From Acrocarpospora catenulata (lineage in GTDB: Bacteria; Actinomycetota; Actinomycetes; Streptosporangiales; Streptosporangiaceae), in NCBI RefSeq assembly GCF_018476525.1, contig NZ_JAHCST010000018.1, positions 1-64,000 on the forward strand: a stretch of DNA of 64,000 nt. The letters run 5' to 3'. The stretch's first letter is position 1. Each line of letters begins with the position of its first letter. The position numbers were made by a program, and so were the translations under genes. Shown one piece after another: positions 47,763 to 56,000 of this stretch. The notes below the pieces were generated by a model. The model was not told where the DNA came from and made no database searches. It saw only the letters and a list, made by a program, of their open reading frames with translations.

Positions 47763-48851
47763 CTATCGGTGGCGGAGGGGGACTGTTCGGCCGGCGGTGC
47801 TTTCGCGGATTACCAGGCGGTGGTCGACGAAGATTTCCTGGGTGGCGCCGAGGGTCGCGCCTGACATTCGTTCCACCAGTAGGTCGACGGCCTGGATGCT
47901 GAGCTGTTGCTTGTCGGGGGAGATGGTGGTCAGGGTGGGGGTGCCGTAGCGGCCGTCCTCGATGTCGTCGAAGCCGGCCAGGGCGACCTCCTCCGGCACG
48001 GCGTAGCCGCGTTCCAGGAGGGTGCGGAGGGCGCCGAGGGCGAGTAGGTCGTTGAAGCAGAAGACCGCGTCGGGCGGGTCGCCCGCGTCACTCGCGTCCA
48101 GCAGGCGGGCCATCGCCCTGGCGCCGTCGGCGCGGTGGTAGGCCTCGACTGAGGCGATGAGACGCTCGTCGGCGGGCAGACCGGCCTGGGCCAGGGCCTG
48201 GTGGTAGCCGGTGAGGCGGAGCCGGGCGGTTTCGGCGGCGGGGGAGTCCTGGGCGCCGATCGCGGCGATCCTGCGGCGGCCGAGGCCGATCAGGTGCAGG
48301 GTGGCCTCCCTGGCCGCGGCCACGTTGTGCACCACGACGTGGTCGGCGGGGCCGTGGTGGATGCGCTCGCCGAGCAGGACCATCGGGGTGTCGTCGGTAC
48401 GGGCGCTCAGATCGTCGGCGGTCAGCGCGAGCGGGCTGAAGATCAGGCCGTCGATCATGTGGTCCCGGATGCCCTCGGCGACCTGCTGTTCGCGTTCCCT
48501 GGTGCCGCCGGTCTGGTCGATGAGCACGGTCAGGCCGTGTTTCTCCGCGGCGTCCACGACCAGCCGGGCGAGTTCGGCGAAGTAGGGGATGTCCAGTTCG
48601 GGGACGGCCAGGGCGATGATCCCGGAGCGGCCTCTGCGCAGGTTGCGGGCGGACAGGTTGGGCCGGTAGTTGAGCTCCTTGATGGCCTGCTCGACCCGGG
48701 CGCGGGTGCGCGGGGTGACGTGCACGTAGCCGTTGACCACGTTGGAGACGGTCTTCACCGAGACGCCGGCCAGGCGCGCCACGTCCTTCAGCCCGACCCG
48801 GTGCCGCTCCTCGGGGCCGGTCGCCGAGGTCGATCCCGTCTGGTCCCCCAT
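47763..48851 (-). CDS. LacI-family transcriptional regulator
   Basis: A 362-residue LacI/GalR repressor. The helix-turn-helix reads VGLKDVARLAGVSVKTVSNV and is followed by the hinge RPNLSARNLR. The periplasmic-binding-like sugar domain follows (GIIALAVPELDIPYFAELAR, PDAVFCFNDLLALGALRTL, VALAGFDDIEDGRYGTP). I prefer the ATG at 48851, which has AAGGAT upstream, over two earlier in-frame starts. It is divergent from an arabinofuranosidase operon and very likely represses it through the palindrome in between, being induced by an arabinose- or glucose-containing oligosaccharide. Confidence 0.92.
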   Translation of the reverse strand: MGDQTGSTSATGPEERHRVGLKDVARLAGVSVKTVSNVVNGYVHVTPRTRARVEQAIKELNYRPNLSARNLRRGRSGIIALAVPELDIPYFAELARLVVDAAEKHGLTVLIDQTGGTREREQQVAEGIRDHMIDGLIFSPLALTADDLSARTDDTPMVLLGERIHHGPADHVVVHNVAAAREATLHLIGLGRRRIAAIGAQDSPAAETARLRLTGYHQALAQAGLPADERLIASVEAYHRADGARAMARLLDASDAGDPPDAVFCFNDLLALGALRTLLERGYAVPEEVALAGFDDIEDGRYGTPTLTTISPDKQQLSIQAVDLLVERMSGATLGATQEIFVDHRLVIRESTAGRTVPLRHR

Positions 48852-48909
48852 GCCTGATCCTTCGCTCCACTGTGGCACGAGATCAATCATACGACCCATT
48901 TACAACGTT

Positions 48910-48927
48910 ATATACAACGATGTATAT
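48910..48927. promoter_or_regulatory. LacI-type operator palindrome
   Basis: ATATACA-ACGA-TGTATAT is a perfect 7-bp inverted repeat with a 4-bp spacer. It lies 39 bp before the GH51 start and 58 bp before the lacI-type start, in a conspicuously AT-rich patch. Position and symmetry fit the operator of the adjacent regulator. Confidence 0.75.
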
Positions 48928-48965
48928 CTCGTAACCAGCACGAAACACAGCAGGGAGGACAGCCT

Positions 48966-50468
48966 GTGGAGCCCGCCAAGCTCACCCTCGACCCGGCCTT
49001 CACGATCGGTCCGGTCGAGCGGCGCCTGTTCGGATCGTTCGTCGAGCACATGGGCCGGTCGGTCTACACGGGCGTGTTCGAGCCGGGGCACCCCGCCGCC
49101 GACGAGACCGGCCTGCGCCGCGACGTGGTCGACCTGGTCCGCGAGATGGGCGTGACGGTGGTCCGCTACCCGGGGGGCAACTTCGTCTCGAACTACCACT
49201 GGGAGGACGGCGTCGGCCCCGCCGACGAGCGCCCGGCCCGGCTCGACCTGGCCTGGCGCCAGATCGAGAGCAACGCGTTCGGCCTGGACGAGTTCATGAC
49301 CTGGTCCGCCGAGGTCGCCGCCGAGCCGATGCTCGCCGTGAATCTCGGCACCCGGGGCCTGCGCGAGGCCTGTGACCTGCTGGAGTACGCCAACCACCCG
49401 GTCGGCAGCCGCTGGTCGGACCTGCGCGTCAAGCACGGCAGGCGGGAGCCGTACGACATCCGCCTGTGGTGCCTGGGCAACGAGATGGACGGACCGTGGC
49501 AGATCGGCGGCAAGACCGCCGAGGAGTACGGCCGGCTGGCCGCCGAGACGGCCAAGGCGATGCGGCGGGTGGACCCCCGGGTGGAGCTGGTCGCCTGCGG
49601 CAGCTCCAACAGCCGGATGCCCACCTTCGCCTCCTGGGAGGCGACCGTCCTGGAACACTGCCTGGAGCACGTGGACTACATCTCGGCACACGCCTACTAC
49701 GACCCAGCCGGCGGCGACCGCGCCAGCTACCTGGCCTCGGCCGTCGAGATGGACGCGCACATCGCGGCGGTGCTGGCCACCGCCGACCACGTCGCCGCCA
49801 AACTGGGCAGCCGCAAGCGGCTGCGGCTGGCCTTCGACGAGTGGAACGTCTGGTCGAACAGCCTGTTCGGCGGCGAGGCGAGCCTGGACTGGGCCGAGGC
49901 GCCGCGGCTCATCGAGGAGGAGTACGACGTGGCCGCCGCGGCGGTGGTCGGCAGCCTGCTGATCACCCTGCTCAACCACGCCGACCGGGTCGGCATCGCC
50001 TGCCAGGCCCAGCTGACCAACGTCATCGCCCCCATCCGCACCGAACCGGGCGGCCCGGCCTGGCGGCAGACGATCTTCCACCCGTTCGCGCTCACCGCCG
50101 CCCACGCGCGCGGCCGGGTGCTGCGGACCGAGGTCACCGCGCCCGGCTTCCCGACCGAACAGTACGGCGAGGTCCCCGTACTGGCCGCGGCCGCCACGTA
50201 CGACGACGACGAGGGCGAACTGACGGTCTTCGCGGTGAACCGCGGCGACCGCCCCCTTCCACTCGATGCCGACCTGCGCGGCCTGCCCGGGTTCGCCGAC
50301 GTCCGCCATGTCGCGGTCGCCGACGCCGACCCGGGCGCGCGCAACACCCAGGAGACACCGCACCGGGTCACCCCGCACCCGGTGCCCGGGACCGCGCTGC
50401 ACGGCGACCGCCTGTCCGCGCTGCTCCCGCCCGTCTCGTTCAACGTCGTGCGGCTCACCCGAGGCTAA
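48966..50468 (+). CDS. Alpha-L-arabinofuranosidase, GH51
   Basis: A 500-residue intracellular glycosidase with no signal peptide. The N-terminal barrel contains GSFVEHMGRSVYTG and VRYPGGNFVSNYHW. The acid/base Glu is in WCLGNEMDGPWQ and the nucleophile Glu in LAFDEWNVWSN, both GH51 hallmarks. A C-terminal beta-sandwich completes the family fold at normal length. It removes arabinose side chains from imported arabino-oligosaccharides. GTG start, GGGAGG 8 bp upstream; first gene of the LacI-controlled operon. Confidence 0.94.
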   Translation: MEPAKLTLDPAFTIGPVERRLFGSFVEHMGRSVYTGVFEPGHPAADETGLRRDVVDLVREMGVTVVRYPGGNFVSNYHWEDGVGPADERPARLDLAWRQIESNAFGLDEFMTWSAEVAAEPMLAVNLGTRGLREACDLLEYANHPVGSRWSDLRVKHGRREPYDIRLWCLGNEMDGPWQIGGKTAEEYGRLAAETAKAMRRVDPRVELVACGSSNSRMPTFASWEATVLEHCLEHVDYISAHAYYDPAGGDRASYLASAVEMDAHIAAVLATADHVAAKLGSRKRLRLAFDEWNVWSNSLFGGEASLDWAEAPRLIEEEYDVAAAAVVGSLLITLLNHADRVGIACQAQLTNVIAPIRTEPGGPAWRQTIFHPFALTAAHARGRVLRTEVTAPGFPTEQYGEVPVLAAAATYDDDEGELTVFAVNRGDRPLPLDADLRGLPGFADVRHVAVADADPGARNTQETPHRVTPHPVPGTALHGDRLSALLPPVSFNVVRLTRG

Positions 50469-50551
50469 CCTCAAGCGACGCCGCACCCACCGGGGGCTGG
50501 AAGAACGGCTGGCCAGAAGGCCAGTGAAGATCGGGGGGAGAGGAGATTCTC

Positions 50552-51871
50552 ATGAGATTGCGCAGCCGGGTACGGCTCGTCACGATGACTGCCGCGATCG
50601 CCCTGATGTCGACGGCCTGCGCGGGCCAGGGACAGGGCAGTGGCGGCACCCCAGCGGAGACCGGCGGTGCCGGCGGATCCGCCGCCCCGGTCACGCTCAA
50701 GTTCTGGAACGGCTTCACCGGTCCTGACCGGCCCGCGGTCGAGGCCATCGTGTCCAAGTTCAACGCGTCGCAGACCAAGGTGAAGATCGAGATGGAGATC
50801 ATGCCCTGGGACGTGTTCTATGACAAGCTGCTGCCCAGCCTGGGCTCCGGCACCGGCCCCGACATCACCGCGATGGACACCGCGCAGATCCCGCAGTACG
50901 CGGCCCGCTCGGTCTTCCAGCCGCTGGACGACATGTACGGCCCGCAGGCCATCGACCCGGGCGTGCTGGTCGCCTCGGCCGTGGACGCCACCTCCTTCAA
51001 GGGCAAGAAGTACGGCGTCCCGATGAACTTCACCACCCTGAAGCTCTACTGGAACAAGGACATGTTCCGCGAGGCCGGCCTCGACCCGGAGAAGCCCCCG
51101 GCCACCTGGGCGGAGTTCGGTGACTACGCCAAGAAGCTCACCAAGGACACCGACGGCGACGGCAAGCCGGAACAGTACGGCCTGGCCATCGCCGACCACG
51201 CCACCGTCCCGATGTGGCCGATCCTGTTCTGGCAGAACGGCGGCGGCGTCGTCTCCGCGGACGGGCGCACCGCCACCCTGGCCGACCCGGCCACCATCGA
51301 GGCCGCCCGGCACTGGGTGGACCTGGTCACCAAGGACAAGATCGCACCGATCGGCCTGGGCGGCGCCGACGCCGACAAGCTCTTCCAGAGCAAGAAGGCG
51401 GCCATGGAGATCGTCGGACCGTGGATGACGACCGGCTTCAAGGAGGCCGGCATCGACTTCGGCCTCGCCATGCCGGCCGCCGGACCGAAGGCCAACGTGA
51501 CCCTCGGCACCAGCGTGGCCTTTACCCTCAGCGCCCGCGCCGACGCCGCCAGGAAGCAGGCCGCGCAGGACTTCTTCGCCTACTGGAACAACAAGGAGTC
51601 GCAGGTCTACTGGGCGGTCAACTCCGGCTTCCCGCCGAACCGGACCGACCTGACCGCCGACGACCTCAAGGAGAGCCCCTACTCGGCCGTCTTCGGGCAG
51701 GACGCCGACAAGTCGCGGTTCTACCTGGCGGGCGTGCAGGAGTTCCAGAAGGTCAACGAGACGATCTTCGAGCCCGCGCTCCAGCGGGTGCTGAACGGCC
51801 AGGGCGACCTCGAACAGGTCTTCGGCCAGGCCGCCAAGGAGATCCAGGCCGTACTCGACAGCGCCCAGTAG
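50552..51871 (+). CDS. Sugar ABC transporter substrate-binding lipoprotein
   Basis: A 439-residue family 1 solute-binding lipoprotein. The signal peptide ends at lipobox MSTAC (Cys23), followed by a Gly-rich linker. The binding domain begins VTLKFWNGFTGPDRPAVEAI and includes NFTTLKLYWNKDMFREAGLD and MEIVGPWMTTGFKEAGID. Located 83 bp after GH51 and followed by two permeases, so it captures an oligosaccharide for degradation by the flanking glycosidases, probably an arabinose- or xylose-containing one. Confidence 0.92.
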   Translation: MRLRSRVRLVTMTAAIALMSTACAGQGQGSGGTPAETGGAGGSAAPVTLKFWNGFTGPDRPAVEAIVSKFNASQTKVKIEMEIMPWDVFYDKLLPSLGSGTGPDITAMDTAQIPQYAARSVFQPLDDMYGPQAIDPGVLVASAVDATSFKGKKYGVPMNFTTLKLYWNKDMFREAGLDPEKPPATWAEFGDYAKKLTKDTDGDGKPEQYGLAIADHATVPMWPILFWQNGGGVVSADGRTATLADPATIEAARHWVDLVTKDKIAPIGLGGADADKLFQSKKAAMEIVGPWMTTGFKEAGIDFGLAMPAAGPKANVTLGTSVAFTLSARADAARKQAAQDFFAYWNNKESQVYWAVNSGFPPNRTDLTADDLKESPYSAVFGQDADKSRFYLAGVQEFQKVNETIFEPALQRVLNGQGDLEQVFGQAAKEIQAVLDSAQ

Positions 51872-51888
51872 ACCGGGAGAGGGCAACC

Positions 51889-52815
51889 GTGACGACCTCC
51901 GTACCCACGGCGAGGCGACCGCGTGGCAGGCGCGCCGGACTCGCCGGCCGACGGCAGGCCAGGGCGGCATGGCTGTTCATGCTGCCCACCCTCGCCGTGC
52001 TCGCGGTGTTCGTGGTCTGGCCGATGCTGCAGGCGCTGTACCTGTCGTTCACCGACTACCAGGTGTTCTCACCGGCCCGCTGGATCGGCCTGGAGAACTA
52101 CGGCAGGCTGGTGTCCGACCCGGCGTTCGGCAACGCCCTGGTCAACACGCTCTACTACGCGGCGGTGACCACGCCGGTCTCGGTGGGGCTGGCCCTCGGG
52201 CTCGCGCTCATGCTGAACCGGCGGATGCCACTGCGGGGGTTCGTGCGGACCGCGGTCTTCGTCCCGGTTGTCATCTCGCTCGCCGTCGTGGCCATCGCCT
52301 GGAGCTTCCTGCTCGACCCCAACATCGGGCTGCTCAGCCACTGGCTGTCCGAGATCGGCATCGTCTCCGAACAAGGCTGGCTCCGCGACCCGGCGCTGGC
52401 CATGCCCGCGGTGATGGCCGTGGGAGTCTGGAAGAACGTCGGCTTCTACATGGTGATGTACCTGGCGGGACTGCAGTCGATCCCGGCTGTGCTCTACGAG
52501 GCGGCCCGGGTCGACGGGGCGGGCACCTGGCCCCGGTTCCGCCGCATCACCTGGCCGCTGCTGTCCAACCAGACCATGCTCATCGTGATCATGGCGGCCA
52601 TCGCCACCCTCCAGGCGTTCGACCAGATCTTCGTGATGACCCGCGGCGGGCCGTTCTTCCGTACCGAGACCCTGGTGATGATGACCTACCGGGTCGGGTT
52701 CAAGGAGTTCCAGTTCGGCTACGCGGCCGCGGTGTCCTGGGCGCTGGTGGCGCTGATCTTCGTGCTCAGCATGCTGCAGTTCGGATATTTCAGGAAGCGG
52801 GCGGTGACGTACTGA
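51889..52815 (+). CDS. Sugar ABC transporter permease (MalF type)
   Basis: A 308-residue, six-helix permease with EAA loop YEAARVDGAGTWPRFRRITWP. Length is normal, in contrast to the long permease at 44.3 kb. GTG at 51889 is supported by GGGAGAGGG just upstream and lies 17 bp after the binding protein. The stop TGA overlaps an ATG (TGATG) that opens a 14-codon frame, noted separately. Confidence 0.92.
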   Translation: MTTSVPTARRPRGRRAGLAGRRQARAAWLFMLPTLAVLAVFVVWPMLQALYLSFTDYQVFSPARWIGLENYGRLVSDPAFGNALVNTLYYAAVTTPVSVGLALGLALMLNRRMPLRGFVRTAVFVPVVISLAVVAIAWSFLLDPNIGLLSHWLSEIGIVSEQGWLRDPALAMPAVMAVGVWKNVGFYMVMYLAGLQSIPAVLYEAARVDGAGTWPRFRRITWPLLSNQTMLIVIMAAIATLQAFDQIFVMTRGGPFFRTETLVMMTYRVGFKEFQFGYAAAVSWALVALIFVLSMLQFGYFRKRAVTY

Positions 52816-52859
52816 TGCCGGAAGACAGCCGCCTGACGTGGCGGGGGGCGAGCCGCTGA
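52815..52859 (+). CDS. 14-codon leader-like frame, near-copy of the next gene's start
   Basis: This frame encodes MPEDSRLTWRGASR and then stops. The following permease begins MPRDNRGLRLTWRVLS, so the short frame looks like a duplicated and degraded copy of that start. Both of its ends are TGATG, overlapping the previous stop and the next start. It may couple translation from one permease to the other, or be a harmless duplication scar. Confidence 0.4.
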   Translation: MPEDSRLTWRGASR

Positions 52860-53695
52860 TGCCCCGTGACAACCGTGGGCTCCGCCTGACCTGGCGGGTG
52901 CTGTCCACCGCGACGGCGCTGGCGATCGGCCTGGCCATGCTCTTCCCGCTGGTGTGGATGGTGGCCACCTCGGTCAAACCCGAGGCGGAGATCGTCTCCT
53001 TCCCGCCCCGGCTGCTGCCGGACACCTTCACCCTGGAGAACTACGCCGCGGTGTGGGAGCGCCTGCCGTTCACCCGGCTCTTCGTCAACACGGTGATCTT
53101 CGCGGGCACGGTCACCGTCTGCTCGCTGCTGCTCGACTCGATGACCGCCTACGCCCTGGCCCGGCTCCGCTTCCGCGGCAGGGGAGTGGTCTTCGTCCTG
53201 ATCCTGGTCCTGCTCATGGTGCCCTTCCAGGTCACCCTGATCCCGCTGTACGACCTGCTGGCCGGCCTCGGCTGGATCAACACCTACCAGGGGCTCATCG
53301 TGCCGAGGCTCACCAACGCGTTCGGCATCTTCTTCCTCCGCCAGTTCCTGCTGTCGATCCCGCGCGACCTGGAGGACGCCGCCCGCGTCGACGGTGCCTC
53401 CGAGCTGCGGATCTACTGGCGGATCGTGCTGCCGCTCGCGGTCCCCGCCCTGCTCACCCTGGGCCTGTTCCACTTCATGTACAACTGGAACGACCTGCTC
53501 TGGCCCCTGATCATCGGCCAGGACTCCACCCGGCAGACGCTGCCCGCCGGGCTCGCCCTCTTCATGGGGCAGCACGTGGTCGAGTACGGCCCGCTGATGG
53601 CCGCCAGCGTGCTGACCCTGCTGCCGGTGGTCGTCTTCTTCATCATCATCCAGCGCCGGTTCGTGGCCGGCATCGCGACGACGGGAATCAAATAG
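52859..53695 (+). CDS. Sugar ABC transporter permease (MalG type)
   Basis: A 278-residue, six-helix permease with EAA loop EDAARVDGASELRIYWRIVLP and the usual C-terminus RRFVAGIATTGIK. I chose the ATG at 52859 because it overlaps the preceding TGA and matches the start of relatives; a GTG at 52838 is in frame. It pairs with the MalF-type subunit upstream. No ATPase gene follows. Confidence 0.92.
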   Translation: MPRDNRGLRLTWRVLSTATALAIGLAMLFPLVWMVATSVKPEAEIVSFPPRLLPDTFTLENYAAVWERLPFTRLFVNTVIFAGTVTVCSLLLDSMTAYALARLRFRGRGVVFVLILVLLMVPFQVTLIPLYDLLAGLGWINTYQGLIVPRLTNAFGIFFLRQFLLSIPRDLEDAARVDGASELRIYWRIVLPLAVPALLTLGLFHFMYNWNDLLWPLIIGQDSTRQTLPAGLALFMGQHVVEYGPLMAASVLTLLPVVVFFIIIQRRFVAGIATTGIK

Positions 53696-53697
53696 AC

Positions 53698-54921
53698 ATG
53701 CGGTGGTTCGAGGACGGCCGGCTCCGGTTCGCCGTCGGGATCGAGGACACCTTCGTCCCCCAGGAGTACCCCGGCGCCCGCCGGCTCGACGAGTACGAGC
53801 TGACCCAGCACTACCACCAGTGGCACGCCGACCTCGGCCTCGCCGCCGCCACCGGCGCGGAGCTGATCCGCTGGGGCATCCCCTGGTACCGGGTCGAACC
53901 CGAGCCAGGCACCTTCCGCTGGGACTGGCTCGACCAGGTCGTCGACCGCCTCGCCGAACTCGGCCTGACCTGCGTCGTCGACCTGATGCACTACGGCACC
54001 CCGACCTGGCTGGACAACCAGTTCCTCAACGCCGACTATCCGGCCCGAGTCGCCGAGTACGCCACCCGCGTCGCCGACCGCTACCGGGACCGCCTGCACA
54101 TCTGGACCCCCCTCAACGAGCCCACCATCAACGCGATCTACTGCGGCGAACAGGGCACCTGGCCACCCCGCCTCACCGGCCACGACGGCTTCGTCAAACT
54201 CGCCACCACCATCGCCCGCGGCATCACGGCCACCCAACGCGGCATCGCCCAGATCCAGCCAGAGGCGACCTTCGTCCACGTCGAGGCAAGCTTCCGGTAC
54301 GCGGGCGACTGGTTCCCCTTCGACCTCAACCTGATCAACGAACGCCGCTACCTAATCATGGACCTGGTCACCGGCGCGGTCGACGACACCCACCCCCTCC
54401 GCGCCTACCTGTCCACCCACGGCGTCAGCGACACCGACCTCGCCCACTTCCGCGACTCCGCAGTCACCCCCGACGTAATCGGAGTCAACTACTACCCAGC
54501 CTTCACCACCACCCGCTACGAGCCCGGCTCACCCACCCCCCTCCCGGTAGAAGCAGGCACATCCGGCCTCGAAGAACTACTCCACGAGTTCGCCACCCGC
54601 TACGGCCGCCCCCTCTTCCTCACCGAAACCAGCAGAGCCGGCACACCAGAGGAGCGCATCACCTGGCTCCGAGACAGCGTCGCCCTGATCCACCGCCTCC
54701 GCGAGAAGGGCCTCCCCATCGTCGGCTACACCTGGTGGCCCCTGTTCGCCCTGATCGACTGGCTCTACCGCCAGTCCACCGAGCCAGCAGAACACTGGCT
54801 CATCCAAATGGGCCTCTACAACCTGGAACCCGACGGCGCCGGAATCCTCCAACGCGTCCCCACCCCAGCAGCCGAGGAGTACCGCCGCCTGGCTCATCCC
54901 CGGCGTGATGCCTCGACCTAA
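53698..54921 (+). CDS. GH1-type beta-glycosidase
   Basis: A 407-residue intracellular glycosidase of the GH-A clan, GH1-like. The acid/base Glu141 is in WTPLNEPTINAIY and the nucleophile Glu310 in PLFLTETSRAG. The ITENG of classical GH1 enzymes is TETS here, and the protein is about 40 residues shorter than usual. It belongs to a divergent branch; a beta-glucosidase or beta-xylosidase activity fits the operon. ATG 2 bp after the permease stop. Last gene of the LacI-controlled operon. Confidence 0.82.
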   Translation: MRWFEDGRLRFAVGIEDTFVPQEYPGARRLDEYELTQHYHQWHADLGLAAATGAELIRWGIPWYRVEPEPGTFRWDWLDQVVDRLAELGLTCVVDLMHYGTPTWLDNQFLNADYPARVAEYATRVADRYRDRLHIWTPLNEPTINAIYCGEQGTWPPRLTGHDGFVKLATTIARGITATQRGIAQIQPEATFVHVEASFRYAGDWFPFDLNLINERRYLIMDLVTGAVDDTHPLRAYLSTHGVSDTDLAHFRDSAVTPDVIGVNYYPAFTTTRYEPGSPTPLPVEAGTSGLEELLHEFATRYGRPLFLTETSRAGTPEERITWLRDSVALIHRLREKGLPIVGYTWWPLFALIDWLYRQSTEPAEHWLIQMGLYNLEPDGAGILQRVPTPAAEEYRRLAHPRRDAST

Positions 54922-55280
54922 TCAACGGCCCCTCCTCGCTGCGACGTGCCGAGGCCATAGGTCGGGTTCTCGCCGAACCCCCGGTTTGGTCCGACACTGC
55001 CCAACGTGGCAGCCCAGTTGCTCGCTGCCGTGGGAATTTGTACATGCAGTCGTGGAAGCGGGAGGCGGGGCAGTTCCTCCGGCCATGTAGCGATTACGTG
55101 TCTCTGGTGCACATCTCCTAATGGCGAATCCTCCCGTTGGCGGAGCATTCGCGCATGTCACGCTGCCGCTGACTGTTCTCGGAACCCATGAGGGTGCTCA
55201 GGGCTGGGTAGAACGGTGTATGGATGCGGTGCTTTCTCGACGTCCAGGACGTCAGTGGAGTTCTCGGAATTACGCCAATC
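54922..55280. other. Gene-free interval, entry to the lower-GC island
   Basis: About 360 bp with no supported gene; short frames on both strands lack ribosome sites. GC drops visibly here compared with the sugar operon to the left, marking the left edge of the acquired Septu-like segment. No inverted repeat or tRNA attachment site was recognised. Confidence 0.5.
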
Positions 55281-56000
55281 TCACAGGAGATCCGGATGCT
55301 CTTTGAAGGCGTTGATGACATCTTCAGACAGCAACAGCGCTGGATCAGCTGATTCTTGAAAGATCCGAGACATCCTGGAGCGAACCGACTGGAACGGATG
55401 CTCCCGCAACACGTCCATGATTTTCTCGGCCTGCTTCAAACGCCCTTTGGAAAGGGCCGTAGAGTATAGCGGGATAAGGCACTCCATGGTAGTCCACGTA
55501 TGTACCCTGCCCCGCGCGCATACGTCGCGATTGAGGCCGCATATTTCAATGGTGGTCGTGCCCTTGTCGTCCAGAGCTATGTAGATTCCCGTCGTGGGGG
55601 TCAGTAGTAGATGATCGACCGGATCGTCAATCGTCGGATCGATCAACAATGGATTTCCTTCGATGTCCAGGGGAAATCGAGTGCGTTTATAGTTGCTGTT
55701 GCAGCGAGCGCAGGCAAGCAAATAATTAGCCCAAATAAAGGTTTGATCAGGGTGGGTTGATTTCGGTCGAAAATGCTCGATATCTGTTCCCTGGCTGTCC
55801 TCGCAATACATACACCGTTCTAGTCCGGTGCTCATCTGGGCTAAGATCTTTTGGATCTCGCCCCTGATTCCTCTGGCCAGACCTATCCAAAGCCTCTGTG
55901 CTTCCGCCTTGGGGTTATCGGCCGACGTCACGCGCAGCGTCAACTCGGCAAGTTGCCGCGCCGCCTTGGCGCTGAGCGGAAGTCTGTTAATCTTCTGCAT
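55281..56000 (-). CDS. ptuB: HNH nuclease, PtuB-like (Septu)
   Basis: A 239-residue HNH endonuclease. The zinc/active-site pattern is CMYCEDSQ (63-70), DIEHFRPKS (73-81) and WANYLLACARCNSNYK (90-105), the form seen in PtuB and retron-associated HNH proteins. The ATG at 56000 overlaps the ATPase gene by 14 bp, so both are translated together; a longer frame to 56039 is less likely. In Septu, the ATPase PtuA holds PtuB and the complex degrades DNA after phage infection. No reverse transcriptase is nearby, so this is plain Septu rather than a retron. GC is clearly lower than the flanks. Confidence 0.85.
   Translation of the reverse strand: MQKINRLPLSAKAARQLAELTLRVTSADNPKAEAQRLWIGLARGIRGEIQKILAQMSTGLERCMYCEDSQGTDIEHFRPKSTHPDQTFIWANYLLACARCNSNYKRTRFPLDIEGNPLLIDPTIDDPVDHLLLTPTTGIYIALDDKGTTTIEICGLNRDVCARGRVHTWTTMECLIPLYSTALSKGRLKQAEKIMDVLREHPFQSVRSRMSRIFQESADPALLLSEDVINAFKEHPDLL

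Noticed and set aside
54905-55306. Several 60-80 residue frames between GH1 and ptuB
   Set aside because: They overlap one another on both strands, lack ribosome sites and show no conserved pattern.
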